From positions 248,001 to 312,000 of the forward strand of contig NW_026999403.1 in assembly GCF_037126465.1 (NCBI RefSeq): a stretch of DNA of 64,000 nucleotides, in the 5' to 3' direction. Below the pieces are notes generated by a model. That model worked only from the letters and a program-made list of their open reading frames with translations. It searched no databases and was not told where the DNA came from. The position numbers and the translations under genes were made by a program. Of this stretch, positions 24,001-37,403 are shown in pieces (within the stretch, counting starts at the first letter, position 1; each line of letters begins with the position of its first letter). The stretch comes from Ornithodoros turicata. Its lineage: Eukaryota; Arthropoda; Arachnida; Ixodida; Argasidae.

Positions 24001-27000
24001 TGACGGAAAAGTACTTAAAGGGACTATGAAACGATTTTTTTCTTCGTTTCGTTCGAAAGAAGACATTTTTCTGAGTCTAGAACCGAAATTTTACTTTCGT
24101 CGCGCGAGCGGATTTCTCGGGAGCGAATTTAAACGGAGCGGCGAAGGGAGGACAGCTGGCGCCGCGCCGTGACGAGCTGCCGAGCGGAGACACAACGGGT
24201 AACTTGACGCGACCACGGCCGGCTCAGCAACACGTCATCGTGACGTGTTGCCGAGCCGAGGAATCCCGCCAGGAGCATGCGCCGTAGGATCCCGCGTATG
24301 CGTTCATCGGGAGTGGAAATCTCCATGACAGCAGCTTTCGCGCGATCGGCAGATTTCGGCAGTTGCGGCAACCACAGCGCGAGCTCGCGGCATTACTTGC
24401 CATTGTGCAACACCGGTGACGTAACGGGGAACCGAAGAGCGGTCCGTACAGTTACACCATCGGCAGGGAAATATGCGCGGGAGAGGAGGAACGCGGAAGA
24501 GACATTTCCAGCGCGCGCTCCTCGCAGAGTGGAGCGATTTCGTCCGGAAAAATTTGTGGCATATTAGTTTCTCTGCGGGAAGAACAGTTTCCATCGAAAA
24601 AAAGTATGGGGGTTCGGGAAATTTCATAGTCCCTTTAAAGAACAATTTGAAGTGCACTTAAAGCAACGTACCCAGAAATGTATTTAAAGCAGCACTTAGC
24701 ACTTGCTACTTCGAGTACGCTCCATCGCTGATGATAGATAAAATCTCGCTTATCGTTGTGAATACCCGCGTTCTTCTTGTGCACCCTTTGCCGGTCCTTG
24801 ATCTCCAAGCTCCACTATCCACCTTCCCAAAGAAGAAAAAGAGTGCCAGTAAAATCAACTTTAAATCAGCGTTGAAAGGTTGCACATACAGCCTCACACT
24901 TACCATTAACCAATTCACTTTTTGTAATGATTTTGTCGTCTCGGTGGCTTGTTTTGAGGGGTACTTCATCTTCACAATCTACCACCTTACAGCAGCACCT
25001 GTTCGCAGTACCAGCCGACGTCCATCCGTTTGTGGTATCAAAGGTAACTCCCATCGAGATCATCCTAGGGTGATCGGCGGCAGAGACGCTTTGCCCGGGG
25101 AGTGGTGTTGGCAGGTCTGTACACTTCTCTTACACGTTCTCGGCCATGATATTGAGTTTTCTTGTGACCATCAGTGCTTGTACTTGTTCGTCTAAAGTAA
25201 CTGTTCTCGCCACTTCTCGCCGATATCCCGTTTCCGTGACCTGGCTCGTGACATGAGCGCCCGACTAGCGGGCAACGAGGAAAGCAATGTTGGACTCGCT
25301 AGAAGGTGCTGGGAGCTGGCAAGGCAGTAATAATAATAATAATCATAATAATCATAATTTTTATTATTCCTTGTCAATCAAATCAAAATACAAAGCAGGC
25401 CCGTCTAAGCCGAAGGGCTTGTGACGCTGGGCCTGGAGGCAGTCAACATCTAGACAACTAAACACAACTTAGCTGGAAAAAACAAACCAGATACAGCTAC
25501 ATAGTACACTAATTAGGCACAATAATATAATTGACGCAGTGACCTTTTCAAATCTGACTTGAACTGGATCGTTAAAAACTGAGAAGGAAAATCGTTAAAA
25601 ACGCGAGTGACATAACATACTCTGCGAAAAAGCCCATACCTATAGTGAAAGAGAATGGTACAACAAAATTAAATGATTTTGTTCTCATTGAACGGTTGAC
25701 CGTGACAGGTATTTTGAAGGAAGATTCTCAAAGTGATTTAGTACAATGGTGGATTTAAAAAGATTACCAAAAGATGCAAAAGACAGATCTCGAAAAAGGT
25801 CCCCAGAATGCCCCATGGAGCAATTTTTATAAGCAACACTTTTGAGACAGCTTCTATAAGATTGCGGACACCGGAAGTAAGAAAGAAAAAGGGGTTTGTA
25901 CTGTGGTTAAAGTAGAACTATTTAAGATAAGCCTCAAAGTATAGGCGCAAAGCGATCCAGTACGAATACCACAAGTACAGGTGTGTTCTGAAGCTATGAA
26001 GGCAAGCTTCGGGAGGTGATTGCTGGCAGGACAAGGAACAAACTAACTGCAGAAACAATTTCGCTGGTTCTCTACGATATGCGAAGCATCGTGTATGAAG
26101 ACTCACGACATTACGTACAAGAAGAGACCAGATTTTGTTACGATACCAGATAGCCACGTCGCATCACACGACGCAGCTCACTATGAACACAAGAACGCAA
26201 TTGCGCCGGCACTATACCTATGCGACGCTCTTGAACGTCTTTGCATTATTGCCGGCCTTGTTACCGTCGTGTTTCAGTATTGGGTTGAGGATACCAGTTT
26301 CTCTCATGGGCCAGAACGGTGCATTGAAGCGAAACACAGACTTGGTCTGGTCCCGTCGCCGTGCGCAGTTTCCGGTCGAGGAGTTCATCTGGTGTGGGTG
26401 GTGGCCGCTCGCGAGGCCTCATCTCACCAGGCACAACGTGTGCCTCAAGATCGGCTTTTTCAAACGGTTTATTATAAAAGGTTTACGACGCAATTATTGA
26501 CGTCAGTGCCACTGCAGCGCACCACTTAGAAATCGGTTTTGCATTGGTCTGGGTGCGAATGTAAACGAGTCCGTACTACCGCTCCTTGTACGCGCGGTGC
26601 GGGCCAGCTCCTAGTTTTGTTACACACACACACAGATAAATGGGGCGATGATGTGGTGGGTCATTCTCCGCCGTTATGGCGGTACACTGCCCCATTGCGC
26701 TTGTGGAAGGGATGAGAAAGTGATGATGATGAAAAGGTGTCCGCGCGGTTAGAGTTCGTCCATTAGTCCTGTGCTGGAGAGGAACTCAGCAACAGCTCGT
26801 AGGCCTTGCATCAGATGTGAGGGGTCCGACCATGGCCCGAGAATTTTGGCTAAGTCAAACTGGCGTTGATCGACGCGTTGGAGAGCAGTTTCCATGAGGG
26901 CGCGCTCGCGATCGTACTGTCCGCAGACCAGTAGGACGTGATGGAGGTCACCACGCACACCACACGTGGAACTCAGGCTGGATGCGCCGACACGAGGAGG

Positions 27001-30000
27001 TGTTTGAAGACCTAGTTTTGTTACGAGGCCGGAACACGTACCACTTTTTCGGTGTTAGCAGCTAAAGAATGCTTCGCATTAAAAAGTTCCTGTGATCGTA
27101 TGCCCGGAAATGATCCAGTGACCTTACAGCGTCTACATCTAATATGGTGTATCTACTATTATCGCAGCAGTTGCTCGAAGTTTGCTTTTTTTAATTCCGT
27201 GTTAGCGCCGCGAAGAAACTGTGGCTATGAGCGGCGTATAGATGCGGATAGATGGAGAGAGGACAGCAGGAAGGAGCAGGGGACAGGGGGGTCAGTATGC
27301 GTCCTGGGCCGACTACAGGAGGAACTGTGCCGATATTCGTATGGAAAGTATTCGGAAAACCCAGGGAGAACCTCAAACAGCACAGTCGGTAGTAGGATTC
27401 AAACCCACCAACTGTCTTCAGCACGACTTTGGCTACCACCAACGAGCAGGACGCCATGCCCGCTCGGCCATGTCGCTGGTGATGCTCGAAGTGACCGCCA
27501 TGAGGGTCCATGCAACTCCGAAGCATGGACTGGCAAACCCTCACAAAGATCCCAGGGTCATTTCGAGCAGCATTACGGGCGTCATGCAGACGTTGCTCCA
27601 AAACCTGCAGGTCGGGAACCGGCCCAGCATATACCATACTCTTAACATGTTCCCACAACTTCTTAACATGTAAACATTGTCTTAACATGTCGTCTTAACA
27701 ACTTGTCTTAACATGTAAAAGTCGAGAGGATATAAACCTGGGGACCTTGCAGGCCACGTCACAGGTCTTCCTCAACTGATAACTCTTCCAGGGAACGTGC
27801 GGTCCAGGTAGCAGCGTACAGTTACACTAATATGCGTCTTATGTACGCACTCGTCTATGCGACACACACTACCCTGTCGCACTCACCCCCCTCGACGAGT
27901 CCAACACTTATTGCTTCCCTCGCGGTCCTCCATCCGAGCACTTTATCGCAGCCTGGTCACGGTTACAAATCGGAGATTGGTTAGAAGTGATAAGATTAGT
28001 ACTACGTCGCGCAAGTTGATCGTCGTTGACTGCTTAATTGATTGATTTTTGTTGTTCTTTTTATGCTAGGCGGCGCTGGTGAACACTAAGAACCAATACC
28101 TTTGCGGGGGAGCACTCATTGGCAACCAGTGGGTTCTAACAGCTGCACACTGCGTCACAAAGTAAGCATACTCGGTCATATGATGTCGCGGACGTACATA
28201 CAGTCCACGTATTTCACTCTGCTGTTTCACAAAGGGAAGCCGACGATGGCCTAGCGCAGACACATTTAAATATATAAATTCAAGGTAGGTGCCGCATGCT
28301 TGCAATATAGTACGCATTAAAATATACAGTGTGGGTAACCAATCAGGTATATTGTTCAGAGTGACACCGAACCGGTCCCGTGGGCTGGCAAGGAAATAAT
28401 GCATGCGTAATAGCATGCAAGCTACTGGTATCTAGCTTGTGTAATTGTGATTGCGACAAACGTAGCATCCCCTTGACTTTGGGTGCTTCTAGAGCTTATT
28501 GGTGACTCTGAGGAGTAAAGACCGAGGACAAATTGGGCGAAGAAACGGCGATGAACAAGACGAGACGGACTCCGTCTTGAGCAGGGCGAACTTGTTGGTA
28601 ATACATATTAGAAGGGTTTAAGAGTGTGGGAGTACAAGCAAAAAGGAGAAGAAACACGAAGACAAGGACAGGCACTCACTGCCAACAGGCAGCTAACGAA
28701 GAGTGAACAGCCTTACTTAAAAATACTTTATTCCCCTACTCTGTCTCGTCTTGTTCTTCGTCGTCGTCGATTACAGCAGGGGCACGTTCCGCGCCATTTT
28801 GTAGCCTCGCAAGTTCACTTTAGCTCCGCCTTCGCCTGCGCAGTGTGGGCAGGGGCGGATTTAATGGGGGGCGGGGGCGACCGCCCCCCCCCCCACATAC
28901 GGCTGTGTTCCCTATGTAAAAACCCTATCTCCTGGACGATGCTGTGCCGCAAAGCACGAAATTTCCTTAAGACCGCCCCCCCCCCCCCCCCCATGACATA
29001 CCCTAAAATCTGCCCCTGAGTGTGGGAGGCCGTTGAATGGTCAGGGGCGTGTTCACAGCGACGTCACAGATTCCGTTGGCATAGGGTCATCATCATAGCG
29101 GCGGGCGGGCTACGTAGGGGCGCGCTTCGCGGGGTGAGCGCAAACGAGCCGTTCCATGCCATCTAGTCCGCTTATGATCGTCGCCGTCGGGAAAGGAGAC
29201 TGAACGGCGAAAAAGAGTTCGACGTTCACGTTGGAAATACAGTCAAACTCCTTTACAACGAAACTCAGGGGACAGCAAAAAAAAAAAAAAAATTTCGCAG
29301 TAAAGTTATTTTCGTTAAAAAGGATGTCTATTATTGGATCTATAGGCTCCAGCGGGACCGCAAAAAAAATTTGCTGTAGTGGTAATTTCGTTAAAAAGGT
29401 GTTCGCTATAAAGGAGTTTGACTGTACACCTTTATGTGCTCTTACAAAGGAAGGCATCGCTGATGACGACCCGGTGCGCAAACACCGCACTCACGGCATA
29501 CCTTCGGTACCACGTGGGAAAAATAGGAATGAGAGCATCGCGATAAAAGCATTTTGGATAGTATTATGGTCTTGTAAATTCTCTTGTATATACACAATCC
29601 AAGTATAGGCTATGTATCGTACCGTATCCTGACAAATGCCTCGACTTGAACGTCAGTCTGAACCTGCATTAGACCTTTCATGAAGCTTTATAGAGATTGC
29701 GAATAAGAGACAAGTGGGCAGTGGATGATAGGGTTGCCACCAGGCCGGTATTATACCGGCACGGCCGGTTATTTGCTCGCTCTGCCGGTTGTCGGTAGGC
29801 GGGTGATACCGGCACCCATTTGCCGGTATTTGCGGCTCAAAACCTTTCATAGGCCGGGGCTTTTCCCTTCAACATTCCACTGCAGCTTGAATAAATCTGG
29901 ACCACAGACCCAACTTCGCGCAGTCACCAGTTGTTTCCTTAGTTACTCATTATTATTATTATTACTGTTATTATTGTTATTACACACAGGAACACGTTTC

Positions 30001-33000
30001 CTCCTATTGTCTTGAGCTCTCTCTCTCTCTGGTTTTCTGTGTGTGCTTTTCCACCCCTCACCCACTTCCCTTTCCCGCGAGCATTTCCCCCTTTCCCTCT
30101 ATTCCACCTCCTCTCCCTCAGCCGGTATTTTTCACTACGAAAGGTGGCAACCCTAGTCACTGGATGATGATGTGGAACAGAATGCTTTATCCCACACGCT
30201 CTCTTCAGACATATGTCGGCACAGTTCCCTTAGAAGTCGGCCCAGGACGCACATTACCCCAGGGCGTGAGTCGTGACGTTGCCCACATACGTGAGGCCGA
30301 CAGCGGCAAGCCCTATCACCACCACCACCACCACCACCACCACCACCACACGCTCTCGTGCAGCTCAACGGTTGGCGACGGCACGCGGCCCTGTGCAACA
30401 GACAGAGCAATGGTCTTTTCTTTCTTGTTGCTTGCGCTATGGCCGTTCCTAGGATATCCTACATTGCATGCCGTTACAGTAGAATCTCGATGATACGACC
30501 ACGGATGATACGAATTCTTTTCCGGTCCCGGCCGGAATGCCTATTCTTCCCATGTATTCGAGTTCGGATGATACGAACGCGTTATCTTGCCTTTACGGAT
30601 GATACGAACGAGCCGAGGATGCGACAGAGGTCGTTCCCCCCGTGACGCGAGAGCGCGCGAGTCACGCTGCTCCTTCTTTCGAAAAGGGTGGGGGCGATCC
30701 TCACCACGAACTCCCTTACATCATGTTGCGCAATGCAAGCAATGACTGACTTTCCCTGTAGTGGTGGTGGAGGAGATAAGATCAAAGGGATTGCATTTCC
30801 CGGAACCTTATCACTTTGTCTCAGTTTTGACCTTTTTACCCCCCTCGCAGCAATAAACCGCGAAGCTGTGTGACATCGCTCTGGCGGAAAACAGCGACCC
30901 AGAACACGTGGAGGGTACATATCACAACAACTTCTGGCAACATTACGCGTCACCATTCCGCAAGTCGGCTTCACCTAACGCCTGCATGCTTTAGGAGAAG
31001 CTCGCTTTAGAACAGTGTCGCGCGACTCGCGGGGGGTGGATGGAAAGCACGTGCTGGGTCTTTTGATTTTTTTTTATTGCGTGTTAGCGCCGCGAAGCAA
31101 CCGTGGCTATGAGCGGCGTACAGATGTGGACAGATGGAGAGAGGACAGCAGGAAGGAGTGGGGGACAGGGGATATGCGTCCTGGGCCGACTTCAGGGGGA
31201 ACTGTGCCGACATTCGTCTGGAAAGTCTTCGGAAAACCCAGGGAAAACCTCAGACAGCACAGCCGGCGGTAGGATTCGAACCCATCACCTCCCAGTCTAC
31301 AGCACGACCTTGGTTACCGCAAACGAGCGGACGCCGCTGGGTCTTTTGAATCATCTCGCGAATTTGGTCAGCATTGACTAGAAACGGGGACACAAGAGCG
31401 TTACGACAGACCTCTTTCACGGACAGTAACGGAAAATGAACAGTCACTGTCTATTTTCTTGCCTCAATTTTCGTTTTCGTTTAATTCGTTTGATACGAAT
31501 TTCGGATGATACGAATTTTTTCCGCTACCCCGTGAGATGTGTATCATCGAGATTGTACTGTATCTTATCGCGGCGATTTTCGCCGCGAGCTTACGCGCAC
31601 GGGACAGCGTCCAACATCGTTATACGAGTACTCGAACCGCGGTCTCCATCGCTGTACGCGGGTCGTTTCCCCATAGAAACAATGTATATTTTGACGATAA
31701 AATCATAAACCATCGTTGTACGAGGGATATCGTTGTACGAGGGATATCGTTATATGCGATATCGCTATCCGCGGGTTTTACTGTATAGCAATGCAAATCA
31801 TCGAGATTCTACTGTACTATATGCTCGACGGAATCAAAAAAAAAAAACATTCGCCCGATGAGCATCTCGTAGCGTGTCATTGAGATGGAAGAGTTCAGGA
31901 GCAAGGAAGAAACTGAACGAGGAATCGGCGAAGAACAGGATGAGACATATACTCAAACTTGTTCCAACTCTTTATTAAAACTCGTTGCAAATCTAAACCC
32001 GTGTTTCGGAACTCTTCATACTCAAGAGATGCTACGGTTGTCGCAATTACACAAGCTATAGCTTGTGTGCTGTTACCGTGTTCTACCATTCGTTGTAAAT
32101 GGCAGGCACATTTACACTCTAAGAAAAAAAAGGAGTAAAATGGAGAGTAATTGCAGCTTCTACTCCCCTAGTCTGCAATTACTCCCCATTTTAGTCCCCT
32201 AACCCAACATTTAGTCCGGACGTTTACTCCCCAGGACTGAAAATTGTCACTAAACTTCGCGAATGGTCTCCTGGATGCAAAAGTCTACGTAAATATGTGC
32301 GCTTGGTCAATTTGAACGACATCAGGCTGAATAACTCACACAACGTAGCAATTTTCCAGCCACACAGAGTAAGAAACAATTAGCGCATCTTTCTTCGCAA
32401 ATTGTGCCCTAGTATGGGGCAAGATTTTATATCACTCGATATATCACGGTTGACGGTTTGCTTCAAAGTATCTTCATGCATGCGCACCAATTATGTACCT
32501 GGGACTCTTACAACAGCGCGTGAAATGCGGTCTTCACTCCGTGACATTCATTTACTCCCGTGCATTTACTCCCGAAAGGGACTATTTTTTGTGGCAATGC
32601 AATTACTCCCCAAAAGGAGTAAAAATACTCCTTTTTTTTTCTTAGAGTGTACAATTACTTATGAGTAGGTTAGGAGATAGTATGTTACGTATTAGAAACC
32701 GTTGTACCTGGTTGGTCCAACAGTATGAATCGAGTATATACAGGCCTGCTGGTGCACAAACTTCACAGTGTAAAGTACACACGCACACACGACTCCACAG
32801 TGTAAAGACCTGCGCTGGGCCGTTTTAAATCTTTTCCTCTTCTTTTTCTCCCGCGGTGTGTTGATATGTCTGTGACATGCGGTTATTGAAATTAAACTTT
32901 CGCTGGTTTGAGTCGTGTGCTAGTGTCGTCCTTCTGTTTGTTCGCAAACTGGGGCTTTTGCACTGGTTGCACTGCAACCCTGTCCTGAGCGCTCTTTTCC

Positions 33001-36000
33001 ACGCAGCTTGGTACGTAATGGCGAGACCTTCTTCGTTCGCGTCGGAGACCACGACTTGGGCAGCGCTGTCGGAAGTCCTGGAGCCCAGACACAGCAGGTT
33101 GCCACAACCTACATTCACCACAATCACAACGGACAGACACTGGACAACGACATTGCTCTGCTCAAGATGCAGAACCCGTTCCAAATGAATGACGGAGTCT
33201 GTGTCGTCTGCTTGCCTGCCAGAGGATCTTCCAGGACACCAGGAAACAGATGCACTGTAACTGGATACGGATACATCTCAGAAAGTAAGAGCAGCGATAT
33301 CTTTCTTGTGCCCTCGAACTATGCTTCCCATGCTTGGAATATGAGCAGCAGCATACATATAGGGTGTGCCGTATGCGTGTTTTATTGGATACAGATTATT
33401 TGATAAAAAAAACGCCAGGGAGCAGCACATATGCCATTTGCAAGTGGATAGGGCTCGCGAACATTCTTTGCAAGGGAATGTTTAACCATATCAGATGATT
33501 GGTAAACTAAAATTCATTTAGCTGTTCTTCCATTGGAGACTTTCAAGCACGGTGGAGACCGCAGAATTGGGGGAAGCCACGAAGCGTACATTGACATGTC
33601 CGCTACCAAATATCGCCATGCAGATCAGCCAAAACCGAAGCTAAGCGCCAAGATGGACAGCCCCCCCCCCCCTTTTCGCGGCGTAGAGTCGTGTACTACA
33701 GTCAAACTCCTTTATAGCGAACACCTTTTTAACGAAAATACCACTACAGCAAATTTTTTTGCGGTCCCGCTGGAGCCCTATAGGTCCAATAATGGACATC
33801 CTTTTTAACGAAAATACCTTTACTGCAAATTTTTTTTGCTGTCCCCTGAGTTTCGTTGTAAAGGAGTTTGACTGTATTTGTTGGTGCTGAGAACATGACA
33901 ATGGTTATCCCAAAATGCGTACTCCTTTTAGTATTTTGGATGTGTTCACATAACTGCCTCCAGTTCTGTTATCTCGCCGCTATCCGAAAAACGGTAATTA
34001 TAAGCGAATGATTAATTACTCGTTGGTAATTACTTGTCTGGTAGTCATCAACTCTCTTGCAAGGAATGTACGCCTGGCCGTATGACCTAATGATTGGTGT
34101 ATACCGATTACCATTTCATCCCTGGGCACCCCACTTTCCTGTGTGCTGATCCATTTCGGTAGAACAGAATGGACATTGTAATTTACCTCTTTCTCACCCT
34201 CTTTCCTGACTGCGCAGACGGCCCAATTTCCCTGAAGGTTCGTGAAGCGCATCTGCCCATCGTCGACGACAAGCGCTGCACGGAACAGATCAACGCTGTC
34301 ACCGAGAAACTATTTATATTACCGGCATCCACGTACTGCGCTGGAGGACAGGACGGCAACGATGCCTGTCAGGTAAGCGTGCACATACAGGGTGTGTGCA
34401 GAAAAACGTGACCCGCATTTAGGCACATAGCTTGTTGCCTACCTAACTAACGAACTTCCTGTGGCGCACGATGGCGCATTTATGCGTGCGAAATCTGTAG
34501 AAAAATTGTGGAAGCCATACCCAGCTTAAAAAATAAACGGAACAACGAAAACTTCGGCTTCCGTGCATCAGAATAGGGCAACATGGTGGACAACAGGGAG
34601 TATGTGAAAGGGCAACACGGTGGACGTAGGAGAGTTGTGTTCAAGTACCGCTAGGGGAGCTATCGGTGCATAAATCGAAACAATGTCCCACGTGGATGCT
34701 CATCGGCAGTATCCCTAGCGGTGCCTGCACATAACTCTCATTAGACCGAAATGCACTACCATGCACTATCATGACCGCCCTATTCTAATGCATGGAAGCC
34801 CATGTTTTCGCGCTCTGTTTATTTTTTTACACTGAGTATGGCTTCCAGGATTTTTTTGTAGCTTTCGCACGCATAAATACGCCGTCGTGCGCCACCGGAA
34901 GTTCCTCGGCTAAGTAGACAACGAGTTACATGTAAAAATGCGGGTCATGTTTTTCTGCACACACCCTGTATTTCGACGTGGCCTCATGTTTTGTATAACA
35001 GCAAGAAATTGGAATAGTTGGTACTGGCTGATAGTGTGCTTCATAATTAAGCGCTAATGGTACAGGACCGTGTAAGTCGACAAGAGCGGGACGGAGCGCT
35101 TCATTTTTATGTTTGTTTTTTTCTATCCGGGAACCTATATTTTGCTTTCGCCCACCTAAAGGCTGCGCTTGAGGACAAATTTGTGCTCTGGATCTGTGGG
35201 TCGAAACGTTCCATCGAGCTACTATTTATATTGGATGCTAACTGCGACGTGCTCCTTTCAATCGAAGCCGGCAGCCGTCCTCGTCGAATCCGCTGGAGTC
35301 ACGTCAGAGCTGTTTCCGAAGCGAACTGCAGTTGGGTTTGGCAAATTGCCGCACACTTTTCACTTTTTCTTTTTTTGCTTTTGAAAGCACAGGAAGTCCC
35401 AGCATAATTTTCGAAGTTGGATATCTCGAGTTTCTATACATGCGATGAAGAAATTCATTGCGTGCACTCAGTTTCTCATAACTGCAATGTCAATTGTTCT
35501 TGATTGAAGAGGTTTTGGGATGTTGATCAACCGAGTGCGCCGAGACATCACAGAGATGCGAACTGGGTGAACAAACAACGTAACAGGACGATTGCTTAAC
35601 TATCAACTGACACATTATCGTCCAATGGCATCGGGGCGACGAATGACATTATCCACGAATGTCATGCCACCTGTCAGCTTGTAATGACATTAAACCTGCG
35701 TCGACGGTGCCCCTTTGGCGCAGTCATGCGTTCTTTTGCTTTTGTCGGTGAAAATTTCAAACTCAAATTATTTCAAATTATGAAATAATCTTGTCCTGCA
35801 CGGTCAGAAGTGGTCTTATGCAAGAATAAAATTGCGTAGACAACGGGAGCGCGAGAGTGGGCATTTCATCGACGAACAAGTTGCGGCGAAGTCATTCAGA
35901 CAAATGTCATTAAATATCTTAGTGTGGCACCTCACGAATGGCATTAAGACGAACGGTGTCGAGCACTTAATGTCATTTTTCGTGCCAGACGCTACACACT

Positions 36001-37369
36001 CTACTGCGGCTTTTTTGCACGGCTTGCCTCGCGTGTCATACGCATCGGCGACGCTTGCTATGACGTTGCAGATAATGGGCGCCATGCTTCAGCTCGTTCG
36101 TGGCGCGGTAACCTGAAGAAGTGCAGTCTCGTGCACGAAAGTCTTGTTTACCATGTGTAAATAAATAAGTTGTTCCTACCGTTTAATATCACTCTTTGAT
36201 TTACTCACCACCGGCAACTTGACATCGCCTATATTTTCTCTGCCTTTGTATCGGCAACCAAGAGGTCAAAAGGCACTAACCTTTAACTTAAGTTAACTTT
36301 TTTGTGTTAACACGCCGATGATTCGTTGAGTGAAAGTGGCGTCACGAAAGACATCAAAGGTAGCATGCGACGCACAACAGATGCCGTTCCGAAGTCATTT
36401 CCCAGCTGTATGCCCTATTGTTGATTGTAGCAACTTACTCTTACAAGTAATACATGTGACGCGGGCATCTCATAACTTTAAAAAAATGTTAGAGTCAGAC
36501 AGTACGGGCCATCTGAAGCTATGGCAGGCTTATACTCGGGCACCTTGTTCGTATTCTGGTAATCTTAGATTAAGGATGAACTCAACCTGGACTCCACCTG
36601 GTTAATTGAGCTTTTTTGTGATCAAATGTATGATGATGTTTGCAATACAGTCAAACTCCTTTATAGCGAACACCTTTTTAACGAAAATACCACTACAGCA
36701 TTTTTTTTTTTTTTTTTGCGGTCCCGCTGGAGCCTACAGGTCAAATAATAGACATCCTTTTTAACGAAAATACCTTTACTGCGATTTTTTTTTTTCTGTC
36801 CCCTGAGTTTTGTTGTAAAGGAGTTTGACTGTAACTCATTGCGTCTGTCTGGGCATGTGGTCTGCCAAAGACCATTCCTGGACTTACATTCCCGTGTTCA
36901 TACTGACTTGACCGGCAACCGGTATGGGTGCGATTCCTGCCGCTCTCTGGCTGTCCCGATGACTGCCGCGTCGTAACGTGCTGTCCGTTTCTTGTTTTGT
37001 TTCGCGGCATCCTGTGTGAGCAACTGGGCATTTACACGAGAAATTGATGTTCTGAGGCTGGAACACACATAGAAAGGACAAATACATACAAAGCCTCAAA
37101 TTGCCTAAGAAATTAACGACGAAAGATGGAAGTCGCCGAAAAGGTTAGGCAGCTGTAGGTGTCGAACCCACATCTTCTGGATCACCGGTCCAGGGTTCTT
37201 ACCAATTGAGCTAAGCTAACACACCTCCCCAGCGACTTCCAAGGGCGCGTCCATCTGAAGGGACAAATCAACCACTTTCTCTCACTCATCCCCCTTTCAC
37301 TCTTACATTTTTCTCACTCCTACACACATACATACGACGGGATCGACGCAAGCGGCATATTAATCTGCG

Positions 37370-37403
<34 letters not shown>

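Larger units (their letters stand above)
23391..24735. repeat. Composite repeat block in mas-like intron 3
   Basis: GTACTTAAA/TTTAAGTAC words occur at both ends (23405-23500 and 24650-24720), suggesting one old element (GGGATGGGCAAAGT at the left, CGCTCCATCGC at the right). It has been split by insertions, including a tRNA-like relic at 23568-23640 and the TTAA element at 24015-24638. The outer borders are tentative. Confidence 0.4.

Noticed and set aside
30316..30352. CRISPR-like or regulatory array of CAC triplets
   Set aside because: It is a simple trinucleotide microsatellite with no spacers.
35832..36116. 94-codon open frame ([16 protein letters not shown]...)
   Set aside because: It has no family motif or splice support and lies in an intron of the mas-like gene.
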